A DNA stretch of 34,659 nucleotides. Source: a bacterium (lineage in GTDB: Bacteria; Patescibacteriota; Microgenomatia; UBA1406; GWC2-37-13). Below are positions 10,671 through 18,587 of the stretch, in pieces. The notes under the pieces were generated by a model. It was given only the letters and a program-made list of their open reading frames with translations. It was not told where the DNA came from and made no database searches. Position 1 is the first letter of the stretch, and each line of letters starts with the position of its first letter. Both the position numbers and the translations under genes were made by a program. The DNA lies in contig JAJYOJ010000002.1 in NCBI GenBank assembly GCA_021796235.1, forward strand, positions 1-34,659, in the 5' to 3' direction.

Positions 10671-11417
10671 ATGAAAAACGCTACACGTTTATCACGGCGC
10701 CGGCTAATACGTCATCATATCGACAAAATTACTTCAAGCGAATATATTCGTATTTTAATATTACGTACGATCGGTAATTTTTTGATTCTGGCATCGCTTT
10801 TCATGATCGGAAAGACCTTTTACATTCCCGCTAAAGAAGAGTTTCGCTTTGCCTTAGATCAGTTTACAAAGAAAAAATATGTGGTTTCTTTGAAACCTAT
10901 TCCACAGCCTACGCCAGCGCCCCAAAAAGGGCTTTTAGCTAAGGCGCTAAATTTTAACAACACACAAGTTTTAACGCCAGAGGATCCGAATTTCGACATA
11001 ATTATTCCGAAAATTGCCGCGAATTCAAAAATCATTCCAAATGTTGACGCAGCCGATGAAAAAAACTATTTACCGGCCCTGCAGGAGGGAGTTGCACAGG
11101 CTGCCGGGACAGCATACCCGGGTGAGGGCGGCCACATCTTTCTTTTTGCCCACTCTACCGACTATTTTTGGAATGTCAGTCGTTACAATGCAGTTTTTTT
11201 TCTTTTGCATCAATTAGTAAAAGGCGATGAGGTTGATCTTTTCTATAAAGGGCAACGGTATGTTTACAAAGTGATTGGGACACAGGTTGTTGACCCGTCA
11301 CAAACCCAGTATCTGACGCGGAAAACCAACCGTGAATTTTTGACTCTTCAGACCTGCTGGCCGCCGGGGACTACGCTGCAGAGGCTTCTGGTTTTCGCAG
11401 TCCGAGTTACAGAATAA
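10671..11417 (+). CDS. Membrane-anchored sortase
   Basis: The 248-residue protein has a basic N-terminus, one transmembrane helix (about 30-48), a Pro-rich linker (about 76-85) and a sortase domain from about 100. The catalytic triad is visible: H161 in FLFAHSTD, C229 in TLQTCWPPG and R238 in LQRLLVF. The SYxxH position is replaced by LFAH, as in class D/E-like sortases. Sortases cut LPXTG-type signals and attach proteins to wall glycans or join pilins. The only LPXTG protein in the window is the LPETG mini-protein at 23539. The ATG begins one nucleotide after tRNA-Arg(CCT), so this mRNA probably arises by tRNA 3' processing and lacks a leader. The first GC-rich codons (RLSRRRLIRHH) make a cytoplasmic positive patch. 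Confidence 0.9.
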   Translation: MKNATRLSRRRLIRHHIDKITSSEYIRILILRTIGNFLILASLFMIGKTFYIPAKEEFRFALDQFTKKKYVVSLKPIPQPTPAPQKGLLAKALNFNNTQVLTPEDPNFDIIIPKIAANSKIIPNVDAADEKNYLPALQEGVAQAAGTAYPGEGGHIFLFAHSTDYFWNVSRYNAVFFLLHQLVKGDEVDLFYKGQRYVYKVIGTQVVDPSQTQYLTRKTNREFLTLQTCWPPGTTLQRLLVFAVRVTE

Positions 11418-11418
11418 A

Positions 11419-12642
11419 TTAACGTATCCCAACAAGATATAGATCCGGGAACTTATTGATTTCCGGATTTAAGTTTGTAAGAACTACAATTTTTCCATCC
11501 GGTGTAACCGTAAAGAAATTTTGTTCGAACTGGGCCGAATAAACGACCTGTTGGTTTGTACCGTCATAATCAAAAATTACGATTTTGTTGCTATCGTTGA
11601 AAAGAAGATGCCCTGAATCGGGATACCACAGAGGAAAATTAGAAACACTAAATCCGAAACTCGAAAGATCAAAATTCTTGTCTTCTTTTTCATCGTAAAC
11701 ATAAACTTTATTTTTTATGACGTTTCTCGTTTCAATCGTTTGATCGGTCCCAAGTTGGGGGATTTCCAACACCTTGGGTAGATGGAGATTCACTTCAGGT
11801 GTGTACAGTATCTTGGTCTCGTCGGGCGAAAAAGAAAGCACCTTGAACGAATCAGATGCTATCTTGACGATATCTTTAGGAAATGTTTCTAAAATCTTCA
11901 GGTTTTGGGCGTTTCTTTCTTTATTCCAGGCTTCAATAAGAGTATCTTTAGAGTTTGTGACGTCGAAAGGCGTCTGGTTTTCCTGATCAAGTGAAAAAAG
12001 ATAGGCATAGTAGTTTCCGACAGTTTGTTTGATCTTTTTCTTTGTTGTTGGGATGTTGAACTCGAAAATTGCCTGCTTGAAGTCGGGTGAAAAATCAACC
12101 TGTAGGTCATTGGTGAATTTTACAGCAGCCGGGAGGCTGGATTTTAAAATCAAAGTTTGTGTCGGTGGGAGAAATGAAAGTGGATTGTGGCTTGAATCAA
12201 AAAGATAAATTCCATCCTTTGTTGCATCTCCACTTTCGGAAAAAATTATTATTTTTCCAGTAAGGTCAATCGGCACGGCTTTGACGATATCAAGGTTGGT
12301 CAGGGGAGAAAGTGACGGATTTGACGGGAATAAAAGAGCCTCCAGGCTTACTACGACTTCACCCTGGAGATTGACGGTTTTACTCCAGCTTGTATAGCCA
12401 TCTCTTTTTATTTCAACCGTATATTTACCTGGCGGCAAGGTCAGATTGGTATTGGTTACGCCTTTAAGTTGACCATTAACATAAATTTTGGCTGCGGTTG
12501 GACTTGAGCTTACAGCCAGTATTCCGGTCGGGGTCACAGATTTCGTAGCAAAGTCCAGTCGATAGCCTCGTGCATAGGAGATGATAGAGATAAGAATGGC
12601 AAGAAAAACAACAACTAGTCCCAGACGGTAGATTATATTCAT
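11419..12642 (-). CDS. PEGA-domain membrane protein with beta-propeller-like region
   Basis: From ATG 12642 the protein has 407 residues; an in-frame ATG at 12666 lies upstream of a TATAAT (12660-12655), so the shorter start is preferred. Residues about 4-22 form a transmembrane helix. A PEGA domain follows (about 39-100: ILAVSSSPTAAKIYVNG, then LPPGKYTVEIKRDGYTSW), a fold often found in S-layer and surface-linked proteins. The rest repeats patterns such as DLQVDFSPDFKQAIFEF and SFSPDETKILYTPE, resembling WD40/TolB-like propeller blades. It probably acts outside the membrane in binding. Its 3' end meets the convergent sortase with one base between. It is divergent from mreB. Confidence 0.75.
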   Translation of the reverse strand: MNIIYRLGLVVVFLAILISIISYARGYRLDFATKSVTPTGILAVSSSPTAAKIYVNGQLKGVTNTNLTLPPGKYTVEIKRDGYTSWSKTVNLQGEVVVSLEALLFPSNPSLSPLTNLDIVKAVPIDLTGKIIIFSESGDATKDGIYLFDSSHNPLSFLPPTQTLILKSSLPAAVKFTNDLQVDFSPDFKQAIFEFNIPTTKKKIKQTVGNYYAYLFSLDQENQTPFDVTNSKDTLIEAWNKERNAQNLKILETFPKDIVKIASDSFKVLSFSPDETKILYTPEVNLHLPKVLEIPQLGTDQTIETRNVIKNKVYVYDEKEDKNFDLSSFGFSVSNFPLWYPDSGHLLFNDSNKIVIFDYDGTNQQVVYSAQFEQNFFTVTPDGKIVVLTNLNPEINKFPDLYLVGIR

Positions 12643-12752
12643 TTCAGCGTAAATATTATATACCACTGCGCCTTGATTTTGTTAAGTTGCGGTATACCTA
12701 CCTGGTATTAACCCCTGTGATTTGAGAGCGGAGGGGTATACAATATAACATT

Positions 12753-13757
12753 ATGCTTTTTCGCAAAAAAGTCGGAATTGACTTGGGAACTGCTAATACA
12801 CTCGTTTATGTCGCTGGGGCAGGAATTGTTCTCAATGAACCAACCGTAGTTGCTTACTCTTTGGAAGATCGACGAATTTTAGCTGTTGGTGACGACGCAA
12901 GGGAGATGTTGGGCCGGACTCCGGGTTCAATCGTTGTTACACGACCGATGAAAGAGGGTGTCATCGCTGATTATAAAACAACTTCTGCCATGGTGATTTA
13001 TTTTTTAAAAAAAGCTTTAAGAGGATCCATTCTTTGGCCAATAGTTATGATCTCTATTCCAGGTGGAGCTTCACAGGTTGAAAAACGGGCAGTTGTGGCC
13101 TCTTGCAAACAGGCTGGAGCTTCGGACGTCTATCTTATTGAAGAACCGCTGGCGGCAGCGATTGGAGCCAAAATTCCAATCTCCCAAGCCTCTGGTCATA
13201 TGATTGTTAATTTAGGCGGAGGAACAAGCGAGGTGGCAGTTATTTCTCTGGGACAATTGGTGGTTTACAAAACCATTCGTGTTGCGGGAACTAGGCTGGA
13301 TGAGGCGATTATGAGCCACTTACGAAAAGTTCACAATATTATTGTTGGTGAACGCACAGCCGAAGAAATTAAAATGAAAATAGGAAATGCCCTTCTGAAT
13401 GAATCAGATGGAGAGGGGTTTATGGAAATAAAGGGCAGAGATTTTCAAACAGGGCTGCCTAAAATTTTCAAAATCGGTGAAGCGAGTATTTCTGGAGCCA
13501 TGCAAAAACCTCTAAAGCAGATTCTTGAAGGGATTAAAGAAGTATTGTCACAAACCCCACCTGAACTGGCATCGGATATCGTTGATCGTGGAATTGTTCT
13601 TTCAGGCGGAACCTCTCTTCTCAAAAATATTGACCGCTATATCACATATCACACAGGCGTTTCCTCGTTTGTGGTTGAGGAGCCACTCTTTTGCGTTATC
13701 CGCGGCGTTGGCATGGCAGCGGAAAATTTAGAGAGCTTTAAAGAGGCGATTAGATAA
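12753..13757 (+). CDS. mreB: Rod-shape actin homologue MreB
   Basis: This 334-residue protein is a full-length MreB/Mbl. Phosphate-1 loop G8-IDLGTANT with D10, PxxEGVIADY region (MKEGVIADYKTT), VMISIPGGASQVEKRAV, YLIEEPLAAAIG, phosphate-2 loop N153-LGGGTSEVAVIS, and adenosine motif GIVLSGGTSLLKNID are all present. MreB filaments direct wall synthesis at the membrane. The residue before LGGGT is usually Asp (DIGGGT, equal to actin D154) but is Asn153 here. A TACAAT (12739-12744) lies 8 nt before the ATG, giving another likely leaderless start, though no good -35 is seen. No mreC or mreD follows, so the usual operon is split or absent. Confidence 0.92.
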   Translation: MLFRKKVGIDLGTANTLVYVAGAGIVLNEPTVVAYSLEDRRILAVGDDAREMLGRTPGSIVVTRPMKEGVIADYKTTSAMVIYFLKKALRGSILWPIVMISIPGGASQVEKRAVVASCKQAGASDVYLIEEPLAAAIGAKIPISQASGHMIVNLGGGTSEVAVISLGQLVVYKTIRVAGTRLDEAIMSHLRKVHNIIVGERTAEEIKMKIGNALLNESDGEGFMEIKGRDFQTGLPKIFKIGEASISGAMQKPLKQILEGIKEVLSQTPPELASDIVDRGIVLSGGTSLLKNIDRYITYHTGVSSFVVEEPLFCVIRGVGMAAENLESFKEAIR

Positions 13758-13992
13758 ATTAGACCTATAAAATATATTTTTTGTTTTGAGTGAAAGATTA
13801 ATTATTTAGAGAGTTGAATAAAAGAGGAGGTCCGGAATAAATATAGTATTATTTATTATTCAACATGGATGATCATAAATATTTTTAACCTATTAATTTG
13901 TTACTACAGTAAATTCATTATTATAAATTTGTTGAACAAAACCCTTTAACACAGAAAATATTTTGCTTTAAATATTTACTTATAGTATATAG
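13758..13992. other. AT-rich intergenic region before the GT26 gene
   Basis: This 235-nt AT-rich stretch has no convincing ORF or clear terminator. TATAGT (13981-13986) lies 6 nt before the ATG at 13993, so it likely holds the -10 of the GT26 gene's promoter; no good -35 is seen. Confidence 0.4.
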
Positions 13993-14763
13993 ATGGAAAT
14001 GCTAAGAAAAAAAATTCTGGGAGTTCCTATAGATAATCTCTCCGAAATTGATATCCTAGAGAAAATTTTAAAATACATGGCAAATCCCAAGGGTTTTTTT
14101 CATATTACCTCGCTTAATCCAGAAAATTTAGTGATCGCTCAGGAAAATGCTGAGTTTAAAAAGGTCCTTTTGACAAGCCAAATCCGCATTGCTGACGGTA
14201 TAGGGATTGTCGTAGCAGCCCAAATCCTTGATGTTGAGCTTAAAGGCAGAGTAAGCGGGGTAGACCTGATGGAAAAGCTCATTAGACTGGCTTCTGATAG
14301 ACGCTTACGAGTGCTTTTAATTGGTGGAAGACCGAATTTAGCACTCCGACTGGCTGAGTGCTACCAAAAAAAGTATACCGAGGCTAAATTTTTAGGGACT
14401 ATAGGATTTTCTGACATAAAAAAACCAAGTAAGGACGAGGCAGCTGAGATTTTTTCTATAGTGCGCCATTTCAAGCCCCATCTGATATTCGCCTCATTTG
14501 GCTCTCCCGAACAGGAATTGTGGTTAGCCCGTCATGACAAGGAGCTTTCTGGAATTGTAGTCATGGGAGTGGGCGGTGCATTCGACTATTTCGGAAAAAT
14601 TGTTCCGAGGGCCCCCAGATTTTTAAGGACTATAGGTTTGGAGTGGTTGTTTCGTTTAGTGGTTCAACCCTGGAGATGGAAAAGACAGTTGAGGTTAATA
14701 ACGTTTGTCTGGTTGATTATTCTGCAAAAATTTAATTTAGACAATGGAGAAAGAAATTCCTGA
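13993..14763 (+). CDS. WecG/TagA/CpsF-family glycosyltransferase (GT26)
   Basis: The 256-residue protein matches GT26 throughout: KKILGVPIDNLS, HITSLNPENLV, RIADGIGIVVAA, GRVSGVDLMEKL, VLLIGGRPNLA, FASFGSPEQELWL and GVGGAFDYFGKIVPRAP, then a C-terminal amphipathic end (WLFRLVVQPWRWKRQ) that binds the membrane in this family. GT26 enzymes add a ManNAc-type sugar to an undecaprenyl-linked GlcNAc for wall teichoic acid, enterobacterial common antigen or capsule. The exact sugar is unknown. The nucleotidyltransferase gene begins inside its last 20 nt, implying translational coupling. With mreB, sortase and UbiA nearby it fits a cell-envelope neighbourhood. Confidence 0.9.
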   Translation: MEMLRKKILGVPIDNLSEIDILEKILKYMANPKGFFHITSLNPENLVIAQENAEFKKVLLTSQIRIADGIGIVVAAQILDVELKGRVSGVDLMEKLIRLASDRRLRVLLIGGRPNLALRLAECYQKKYTEAKFLGTIGFSDIKKPSKDEAAEIFSIVRHFKPHLIFASFGSPEQELWLARHDKELSGIVVMGVGGAFDYFGKIVPRAPRFLRTIGLEWLFRLVVQPWRWKRQLRLITFVWLIILQKFNLDNGERNS

Positions 14764-15694
14764 CACTTTGAAGTATTTTAGCCTCTTTTCCTATGCTCCA
14801 ACCTTGGATGAAATATACGTCTTTCTAAAAGAAAGGGCCTCCAAAGGCAAATTAGAGGCAATTTTACAACAGATGGTTAAAAAGAAGGCTGTTACAGTGT
14901 ATTCTGAGCCCGTTTCAACCAAGCTACACAGGGTACGGTATACTCTAGGGGAGTATAGTATAAACCAAGCCCAAAGCTCAAATCTCAAATCTCGAATCTC
15001 GAAAGAAAAAATGAGAAAGATTCAAAAATATGTTCAGATTTTGGCAAAATTTCCCCAAATTAAGTTAATTGGGTTGTCGGGTACGGTGGCTATGCTTAAT
15101 GCCGAAGAAAACGACGATGTTGATTTGTTTATTATTACCGCAAAAAACAGGTTGTTTACGGGTAGATTTATCGCAATTGTTTTTGCCCAATTACTTGGTT
15201 TAAAGAGAAGTAGAGACTCGGCGACTAAATTTTTTCACAGTGAAAAAATTTATTTTGCCTCATCTCGTAGTCATAAACACAAAGACAAAGTTTGTTTGAA
15301 CTTATTTTTTGACGAATCCAGTTTGACCGTGCCGGAATTCAAAAAAACCGAGTATGTCGCCCACGAAATTCTTCAGATGAAACCATTAATTGCCAAAGGC
15401 GACGCTTATAAGCGGTTTTTAGAGGCAAACAGATGGGTTTTCCGGATTTTTCCGAATGCCAGATTCAAAATCAAGGATCAAAGATCAAAACCACAGCGTA
15501 AAAAGAAAAACTTTCTGGGGGATATTTTCGAATATTTAGTCAAGAAATTTCAACTTTATCTTATTAGAAAGCACCAAACTAAAGAAATTATTACTTCGAC
15601 TCAGCTTTGGTTTCATCCGAAGGATTTTGGGAAGGAGCTGGGGGAGGCATTTTATCAAGTTCGCTTAAGGGAACATCAGGATAAAATTTGTTAA
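14744..15694 (+). CDS. Pol-beta-superfamily nucleotidyltransferase domain protein
   Basis: The 316-residue protein has an N-terminal winged-helix-like part (about 1-75) and a nucleotidyltransferase core at about 107-130. The core reads G110-LSG, then E121-ENDDVDLFIIT with the metal-binding pair D125/D127. The C-half is basic (KIKDQRSKPQRKKKN) and ends around QLWFHPKDF. Such enzymes transfer nucleotides to proteins, RNAs or small molecules; the substrate is unknown. Its start overlaps the GT26 gene by 20 nt. Two linker segments are coded by simple heptamer repeats (14980-15000 and 15476-15489). The last 104 nt overlap a convergent small ORF. Confidence 0.72.
   Translation: MEKEIPDTLKYFSLFSYAPTLDEIYVFLKERASKGKLEAILQQMVKKKAVTVYSEPVSTKLHRVRYTLGEYSINQAQSSNLKSRISKEKMRKIQKYVQILAKFPQIKLIGLSGTVAMLNAEENDDVDLFIITAKNRLFTGRFIAIVFAQLLGLKRSRDSATKFFHSEKIYFASSRSHKHKDKVCLNLFFDESSLTVPEFKKTEYVAHEILQMKPLIAKGDAYKRFLEANRWVFRIFPNARFKIKDQRSKPQRKKKNFLGDIFEYLVKKFQLYLIRKHQTKEIITSTQLWFHPKDFGKELGEAFYQVRLREHQDKIC
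14980..15000. repeat. Three tandem AAATCTC-type heptamers within a gene
   Basis: AAATCTC (14980-14986), AAATCTC (14987-14993), GAATCTC (14994-15000). Three units make 21 nt, exactly seven codons, so the frame is kept. It codes the linker between the winged helix and the catalytic core of the nucleotidyltransferase. A similar GATCAAA pair occurs at 15476-15489 in the same gene. Confidence 0.75.
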
Positions 15695-15821
15695 TAACTG
15701 CCAGTTGTTCTTTTGTTAGTCCACCTTTCTTACCCTTCTTATGTCTAAGCGCTTCCAACTTAGTAAAAATATTGGGTTTAGCCGTAGATTTTTCTGACTC
15801 GGGAGAACTAGGTCCTGGCAT
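15591..15821 (-). CDS. Small disordered protein overlapping a convergent gene
   Basis: 76 residues, Pro/Ser/Lys-rich at both ends, with a central helix-like GLTKEQLAVINKFYPDVPLSELDKM. The composition looks like a real soluble small protein, and TATAAT (15835-15830) sits 8 nt before its ATG, matching the leaderless pattern seen for other genes here. Against it, 104 nt overlap the 3' end of the nucleotidyltransferase, whose own C-terminus also looks genuine. I do not recognise a family. Confidence 0.55.
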   Translation of the reverse strand: MPGPSSPESEKSTAKPNIFTKLEALRHKKGKKGGLTKEQLAVINKFYPDVPLSELDKMPPPAPSQNPSDETKAESK

Positions 15822-15829
15822 AATTATTT

Positions 15830-15848
15830 ATTATACAGGGTGTACAAT
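15830..15848. promoter_or_regulatory. Divergent -10 pair for 15821(-) and 15857(+)
   Basis: TATAAT on the minus strand (15835-15830) is 8 nt from the ATG at 15821; TACAAT on the plus strand (15843-15848) is 8 nt from the ATG at 15857. The two promoters lie back to back with no clear -35 boxes. Confidence 0.5.
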
Positions 15849-15856
15849 TATATTTC

Positions 15857-16255
15857 ATGGATAATCAAACACCGCCGACACCCCCGACACCCCCGACACC
15901 CCCGGCCGGGAAAAATCTTGAGGCCTTTCAGGCGCTTTTGGAGATTGAACAGAAGGAAAGAACAGCAAAAAAGAGAGAAGGATACCTTAAAGCTTATCTT
16001 TGGAGTATATTCCTTCCGCCGCTTGGGATTTATTATTTTGTTAAATATATGTTTTTTGTCGGCGAGTCAGATGCCGATAGAAAAGCCGGTATTTATTCAT
16101 TGGTTTTAACGGTTGTCTCTTTTGTCGTCAGCGGGTGGCTGTTGGCGGTTTTTTTCACTCAGTTAACCGCATCGTTTAACGGTCAAGGTGGACAGATGCT
16201 ACAGGAACTTATTACCCCTGCCAATACGAAAAGCCTACAGCAGTTGTATAAATAG
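15857..16255 (+). CDS. Small two-helix membrane protein with PTPP-repeat N-terminus
   Basis: 132 residues. The N-terminus contains TPPTPPTPPTPPAG, coded by a 9-nt tandem repeat. A charged helix follows (about 18-42, EAFQALLEIEQKERTAKKREG), then two hydrophobic segments (about 44-68 and 74-101). No enzymatic motif is visible. A TACAAT -10 stands 8 nt before the ATG. tRNA-Leu follows 18 nt after the stop and may be read through from the same promoter or from its own TATAAT at about 16259. Confidence 0.7.
   Translation: MDNQTPPTPPTPPTPPAGKNLEAFQALLEIEQKERTAKKREGYLKAYLWSIFLPPLGIYYFVKYMFFVGESDADRKAGIYSLVLTVVSFVVSGWLLAVFFTQLTASFNGQGGQMLQELITPANTKSLQQLYK
15875..15901 (+). repeat. Three tandem 9-nt ccgacaccc units
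   Basis: Three exact copies of ccgacaccc (15875-15883, 15884-15892, 15893-15901) code for the repeated PTP/TPP tripeptides. Exact identity suggests recent slippage and possible copy-number variation. Confidence 0.85.
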
Positions 16256-16273
16256 GTTTATAATATAGCAATT

Positions 16274-16358
16274 GCCCCGATGCTGGAATTGGCAGACAGG
16301 TACGCTTCAGGAGCGTATGCCGCAAGGCGTGAGGGTTCAACTCCCCCTCGGGGCACCA
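16274..16358 (+). tRNA. tRNA-Leu(CAG)
   Basis: 85 nt with encoded CCA. Acceptor GCCCCGA pairs with TCGGGGC, anticodon stem-loop ACGCT-TCAGGA-type loop with anticodon CAG, long class-II variable arm (TGCCGCAAGGCGT), T-arm GGGTTCAACTCCC. Its CCA ends directly against the stop codon of the convergent gene at 16359. Confidence 0.92.
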
Positions 16359-17339
16359 TCAATGACTCAATGGCAGCGGCAGCGTTCGGGGGGGTAATTT
16401 ATGAACCCAGAAATGATAAGCTTGATTATTGTCCGGCTGCACTTTCTGATTCATCGATCCATACTGATAACCTGCCAATCTAATATTATTAGTCGCTTGT
16501 GTCAATCCTATACCGGCGCCTAAGTCAAAAACTACAAAAGCATGTCCGATAAACCCGGGCTTTACTAACTCATTTTTACTGGCACCCATACCGATATATC
16601 CTTGTTTTAATTTATCCTGCAGGTCTTTTTGAGTTAGAGCTTGTTCCCAATGATATTTATCCCTACCATATTTTTGCATCCACCAGTCAAGATTGTTGGA
16701 ATTAAGTTCAAGATTTACCTTGTTAAAATCGTTAAGCTCTTGTTTGTCCGCTTCTTTTGCTTGGTCAAGACCAAAAACCGTGGGAGCGCCGCTAGACACA
16801 TTGTAACGTGAGCCTATATCTGCATTTCCAAGCAATAAACGCAATAGATCTCTTGTATAGATATTACACGCATACACGGTTTCCCCGTTCTTTCGAACCC
16901 AGCTATAACGTTTACTTTTCTCCACATCAAGAAAACCAACTGCTCGTAAAATACGATTTAAAGCAACCGGCTCGGATCTTATACTATTTATGGTTTCGTT
17001 ATTAAAATATGTAAGGTCTATGCCAGGATCCCTGTCGGAAAACATCGCAACATCAGTCGGGGTTCTTTTATCAGCTTCATCATCCATTATTTTTTCAAAT
17101 GCAGATATATCTACAGGTAGTTCTTGTATGGGCCGGGCTGGTGGTTGCGAATGTTCTTGCGTTTGGGGTTGTTGAGATTGAGGGGTTGAGGCAGAAGCCG
17201 CTAAGACAAGCTTTCCAAGAGGCGATAAAACAGCAGCGATTTCGACTCCTTTTTTAACTGTTTTTGCTGTACCCCTCAAAAAGTCCCTTCTCGTATATTG
17301 TTTTCCGGGTGTTTGTTCACCAACGCCGACGTCTGTCAT
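16359..17339 (-). CDS. Putative Tat-exported cysteine hydrolase-like protein
   Basis: The 326-residue protein has a twin-arginine signal: Y15-T-R17-R18-D-F-L-R-G, a moderately hydrophobic stretch (about 31-47) and an AASAS cleavage-like site. A Pro/Gln-rich linker follows (about 52-72). The main domain carries C158 in YACNIYTRDLL and H266 in FIGHAFVVFDLG. This spacing recalls NlpC/P60- or CHAP-type peptidoglycan hydrolases (Cys in a C-N-x-F/Y-x-x-D helix, His in GHAxVV), but the similarity is weak and I infer it only from motifs. If true it would cut wall peptides outside the cell. The stop codon touches the CCA end of the convergent tRNA-Leu. An unknown secreted binding protein is the main alternative. 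Confidence 0.62.
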   Translation of the reverse strand: MTDVGVGEQTPGKQYTRRDFLRGTAKTVKKGVEIAAVLSPLGKLVLAASASTPQSQQPQTQEHSQPPARPIQELPVDISAFEKIMDDEADKRTPTDVAMFSDRDPGIDLTYFNNETINSIRSEPVALNRILRAVGFLDVEKSKRYSWVRKNGETVYACNIYTRDLLRLLLGNADIGSRYNVSSGAPTVFGLDQAKEADKQELNDFNKVNLELNSNNLDWWMQKYGRDKYHWEQALTQKDLQDKLKQGYIGMGASKNELVKPGFIGHAFVVFDLGAGIGLTQATNNIRLAGYQYGSMNQKVQPDNNQAYHFWVHKLPPRTLPLPLSH

Positions 17340-17396
17340 AAAACTATATTTTAATATATTATGTTAAAATTATATCTGAAAAAATCTGAAAAAAAA

Positions 17397-17486
17397 GGAG
17401 AGGTGGCTGAGTGGTCCATAGCGAGGGTTTGCTAAACCCTTGCGCTGCATAAGCGCACGTGGGTTCGAATCCCACCCTCTCCGCCA
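17397..17486 (+). tRNA. tRNA-Ser(GCT)
   Basis: 90 nt with encoded CCA. Acceptor GGAGAGG/CCTCTCC, anticodon stem AGGGT/ACCCT around TTGCTAA (anticodon GCT), long variable arm TTGCGCTGCATAAGCGCAC, T-arm GTGGGTTCGAATCCCAC, discriminator G. Confidence 0.93.
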
Positions 17487-17580
17487 ATGCGAGAGTAGAG
17501 ATTCGCCAACTTTCAATCAATACATCGGAATGATAGTATTTCTAAAGATAATTTTAATCGGTTTGTATTAAAATAAAGAT

Positions 17581-17748
17581 ATGCCGGTTTTTGGTGAACA
17601 ATCCTTTGCTGCTTTGGAGGCGTTTATTGAAGGAATTAGTAATTTTTTTGAAGCTAATCTGATCTTTGCCCTTATCGGTGCCATTATTCTATTTGTATTT
17701 ATTTTTTTCCAACAAGTTATTCTTTCGTCTCTGCTGCACGTGTTATAA
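17581..17748 (+). CDS. 55-residue single-helix membrane protein
   Basis: The frame starts MPVFGEQSFAALEAFIEG and ends SSLLHVL. Residues about 29-48 (FALIGAIILFVFIFFQQ region) form one transmembrane helix after an amphipathic helix. TAAAAT lies 6 nt before the ATG, in line with the local promoter pattern. No family recognised. The next 174 nt up to the P-loop gene contain no convincing ORF. Confidence 0.5.
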   Translation: MPVFGEQSFAALEAFIEGISNFFEANLIFALIGAIILFVFIFFQQVILSSLLHVL

Positions 17749-17922
17749 ACTTTCTTTACTTTTCCTGGCCAAAAGTTTGTAATGAGGCGTGACAGAAATT
17801 GGAGTTGGGAAAAAGGTGCTTAGCATCGGTGGCGGCGACTCCTTATGCCGGATTGTTAAAGACGGCAATTTTAGCTGAATATTTTTCGCCATTTTTTATC
17901 AATACTACTTTTGGTAAGGCTC

Positions 17923-18567
17923 TTACAGCGTTTCGTTCTGCTGCGGTATTGTGGGAATCTTGTCCAATCTGTTCAAAACCTCTGCAATAAATTTTTTATA
18001 AGGTTTAGAGCTGTTTTTTACCCTAATTTTTGGAAATGGCAGAGCTTGATAATACTTAATCCAGAAAGGATAGAGCTGGAAAATTTTGTTTTTATATTTT
18101 TTGAGCATTTCACTTTTTTGTTGACGATCGTTTATTCCAGCTTTTTTTATTCGCCCAAGATAATATTTTTTTCGGCGTTTCCAACTTATAAGCGGTTTAG
18201 TATCGATAAATAAAACCTTGGGTTTAAACCGGCGAAAGCTTCTTAAATATTCAGAATAAAACACATGAGCCTTTTTTTCATCGCCAAGCGCTTCGGAATA
18301 TAGACTGTGAAAAATACTGGTTTCTATAATAACTAATTTAACGGGTTTGTTTATTCCGGTTATTTTTTTAATATCGGCGCGGATTATTTTAGCTTCCAGG
18401 TCCTTATCAACGTAGGCGGCACCTAAATGTTTTTTATCCTGAACCGTATATTGATTTGTTTCGTCAATAAACGTTGCCGACCGGTAATGTTTTTTAAGAA
18501 GTTTCCAGATCGTAGTTTTACCGGAAGACTGCGGTCCGGCAATAATAAGAAGTATGGGTTTTTTCAT
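17923..18567 (-). CDS. P-loop ATPase/kinase-like protein (AAA_28-like)
   Basis: 214 residues starting KPILLIIAGPQSSGKTTIWKLL, a full Walker A (G11-PQSS-G16-K17-T18). DETNQY, VIIETSIFHSLYSEAL and a basic VLFIDTKPLISWKRRKKYYLGRIKK segment follow, as in the AAA_28 / nicotinamide-riboside-kinase-like group of small-molecule kinases. The substrate is unknown. TATAAT (18581-18576) lies 8 nt before the ATG, giving a leaderless start, divergent from the phosphatase gene 20 nt away. The C-terminus is polar and probably disordered. Confidence 0.72.
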   Translation of the reverse strand: MKKPILLIIAGPQSSGKTTIWKLLKKHYRSATFIDETNQYTVQDKKHLGAAYVDKDLEAKIIRADIKKITGINKPVKLVIIETSIFHSLYSEALGDEKKAHVFYSEYLRSFRRFKPKVLFIDTKPLISWKRRKKYYLGRIKKAGINDRQQKSEMLKKYKNKIFQLYPFWIKYYQALPFPKIRVKNSSKPYKKFIAEVLNRLDKIPTIPQQNETL

Positions 18568-18575
18568 TTGGTAAA

Positions 18576-18581
18576 ATTATA
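18576..18581 (-). promoter_or_regulatory. -10 TATAAT, 8 nt before the ATG at 18567
   Basis: Minus-strand TATAAT at 18581-18576, then TTTACCAA and the ATG. No good -35 is seen at 17 bp. Confidence 0.5.
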
Positions 18582-18587
18582 CACAAG

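Noticed and set aside
17743-17892. 49-residue minus-strand ORF MAKNIQLKLPSL
   Set aside because: It overlaps the 55-residue membrane protein, and no promoter or known motif supports it.
17799-17990. ORF MELGKRCLASV and an overlapping frame reading KVLSIGGGDSLCRIV
   Set aside because: The second recalls a kinase tail motif, but it is bounded by stops at 17 and 29 codons or so, and the first overlaps the antisense P-loop gene. No promoter or partner supports either.
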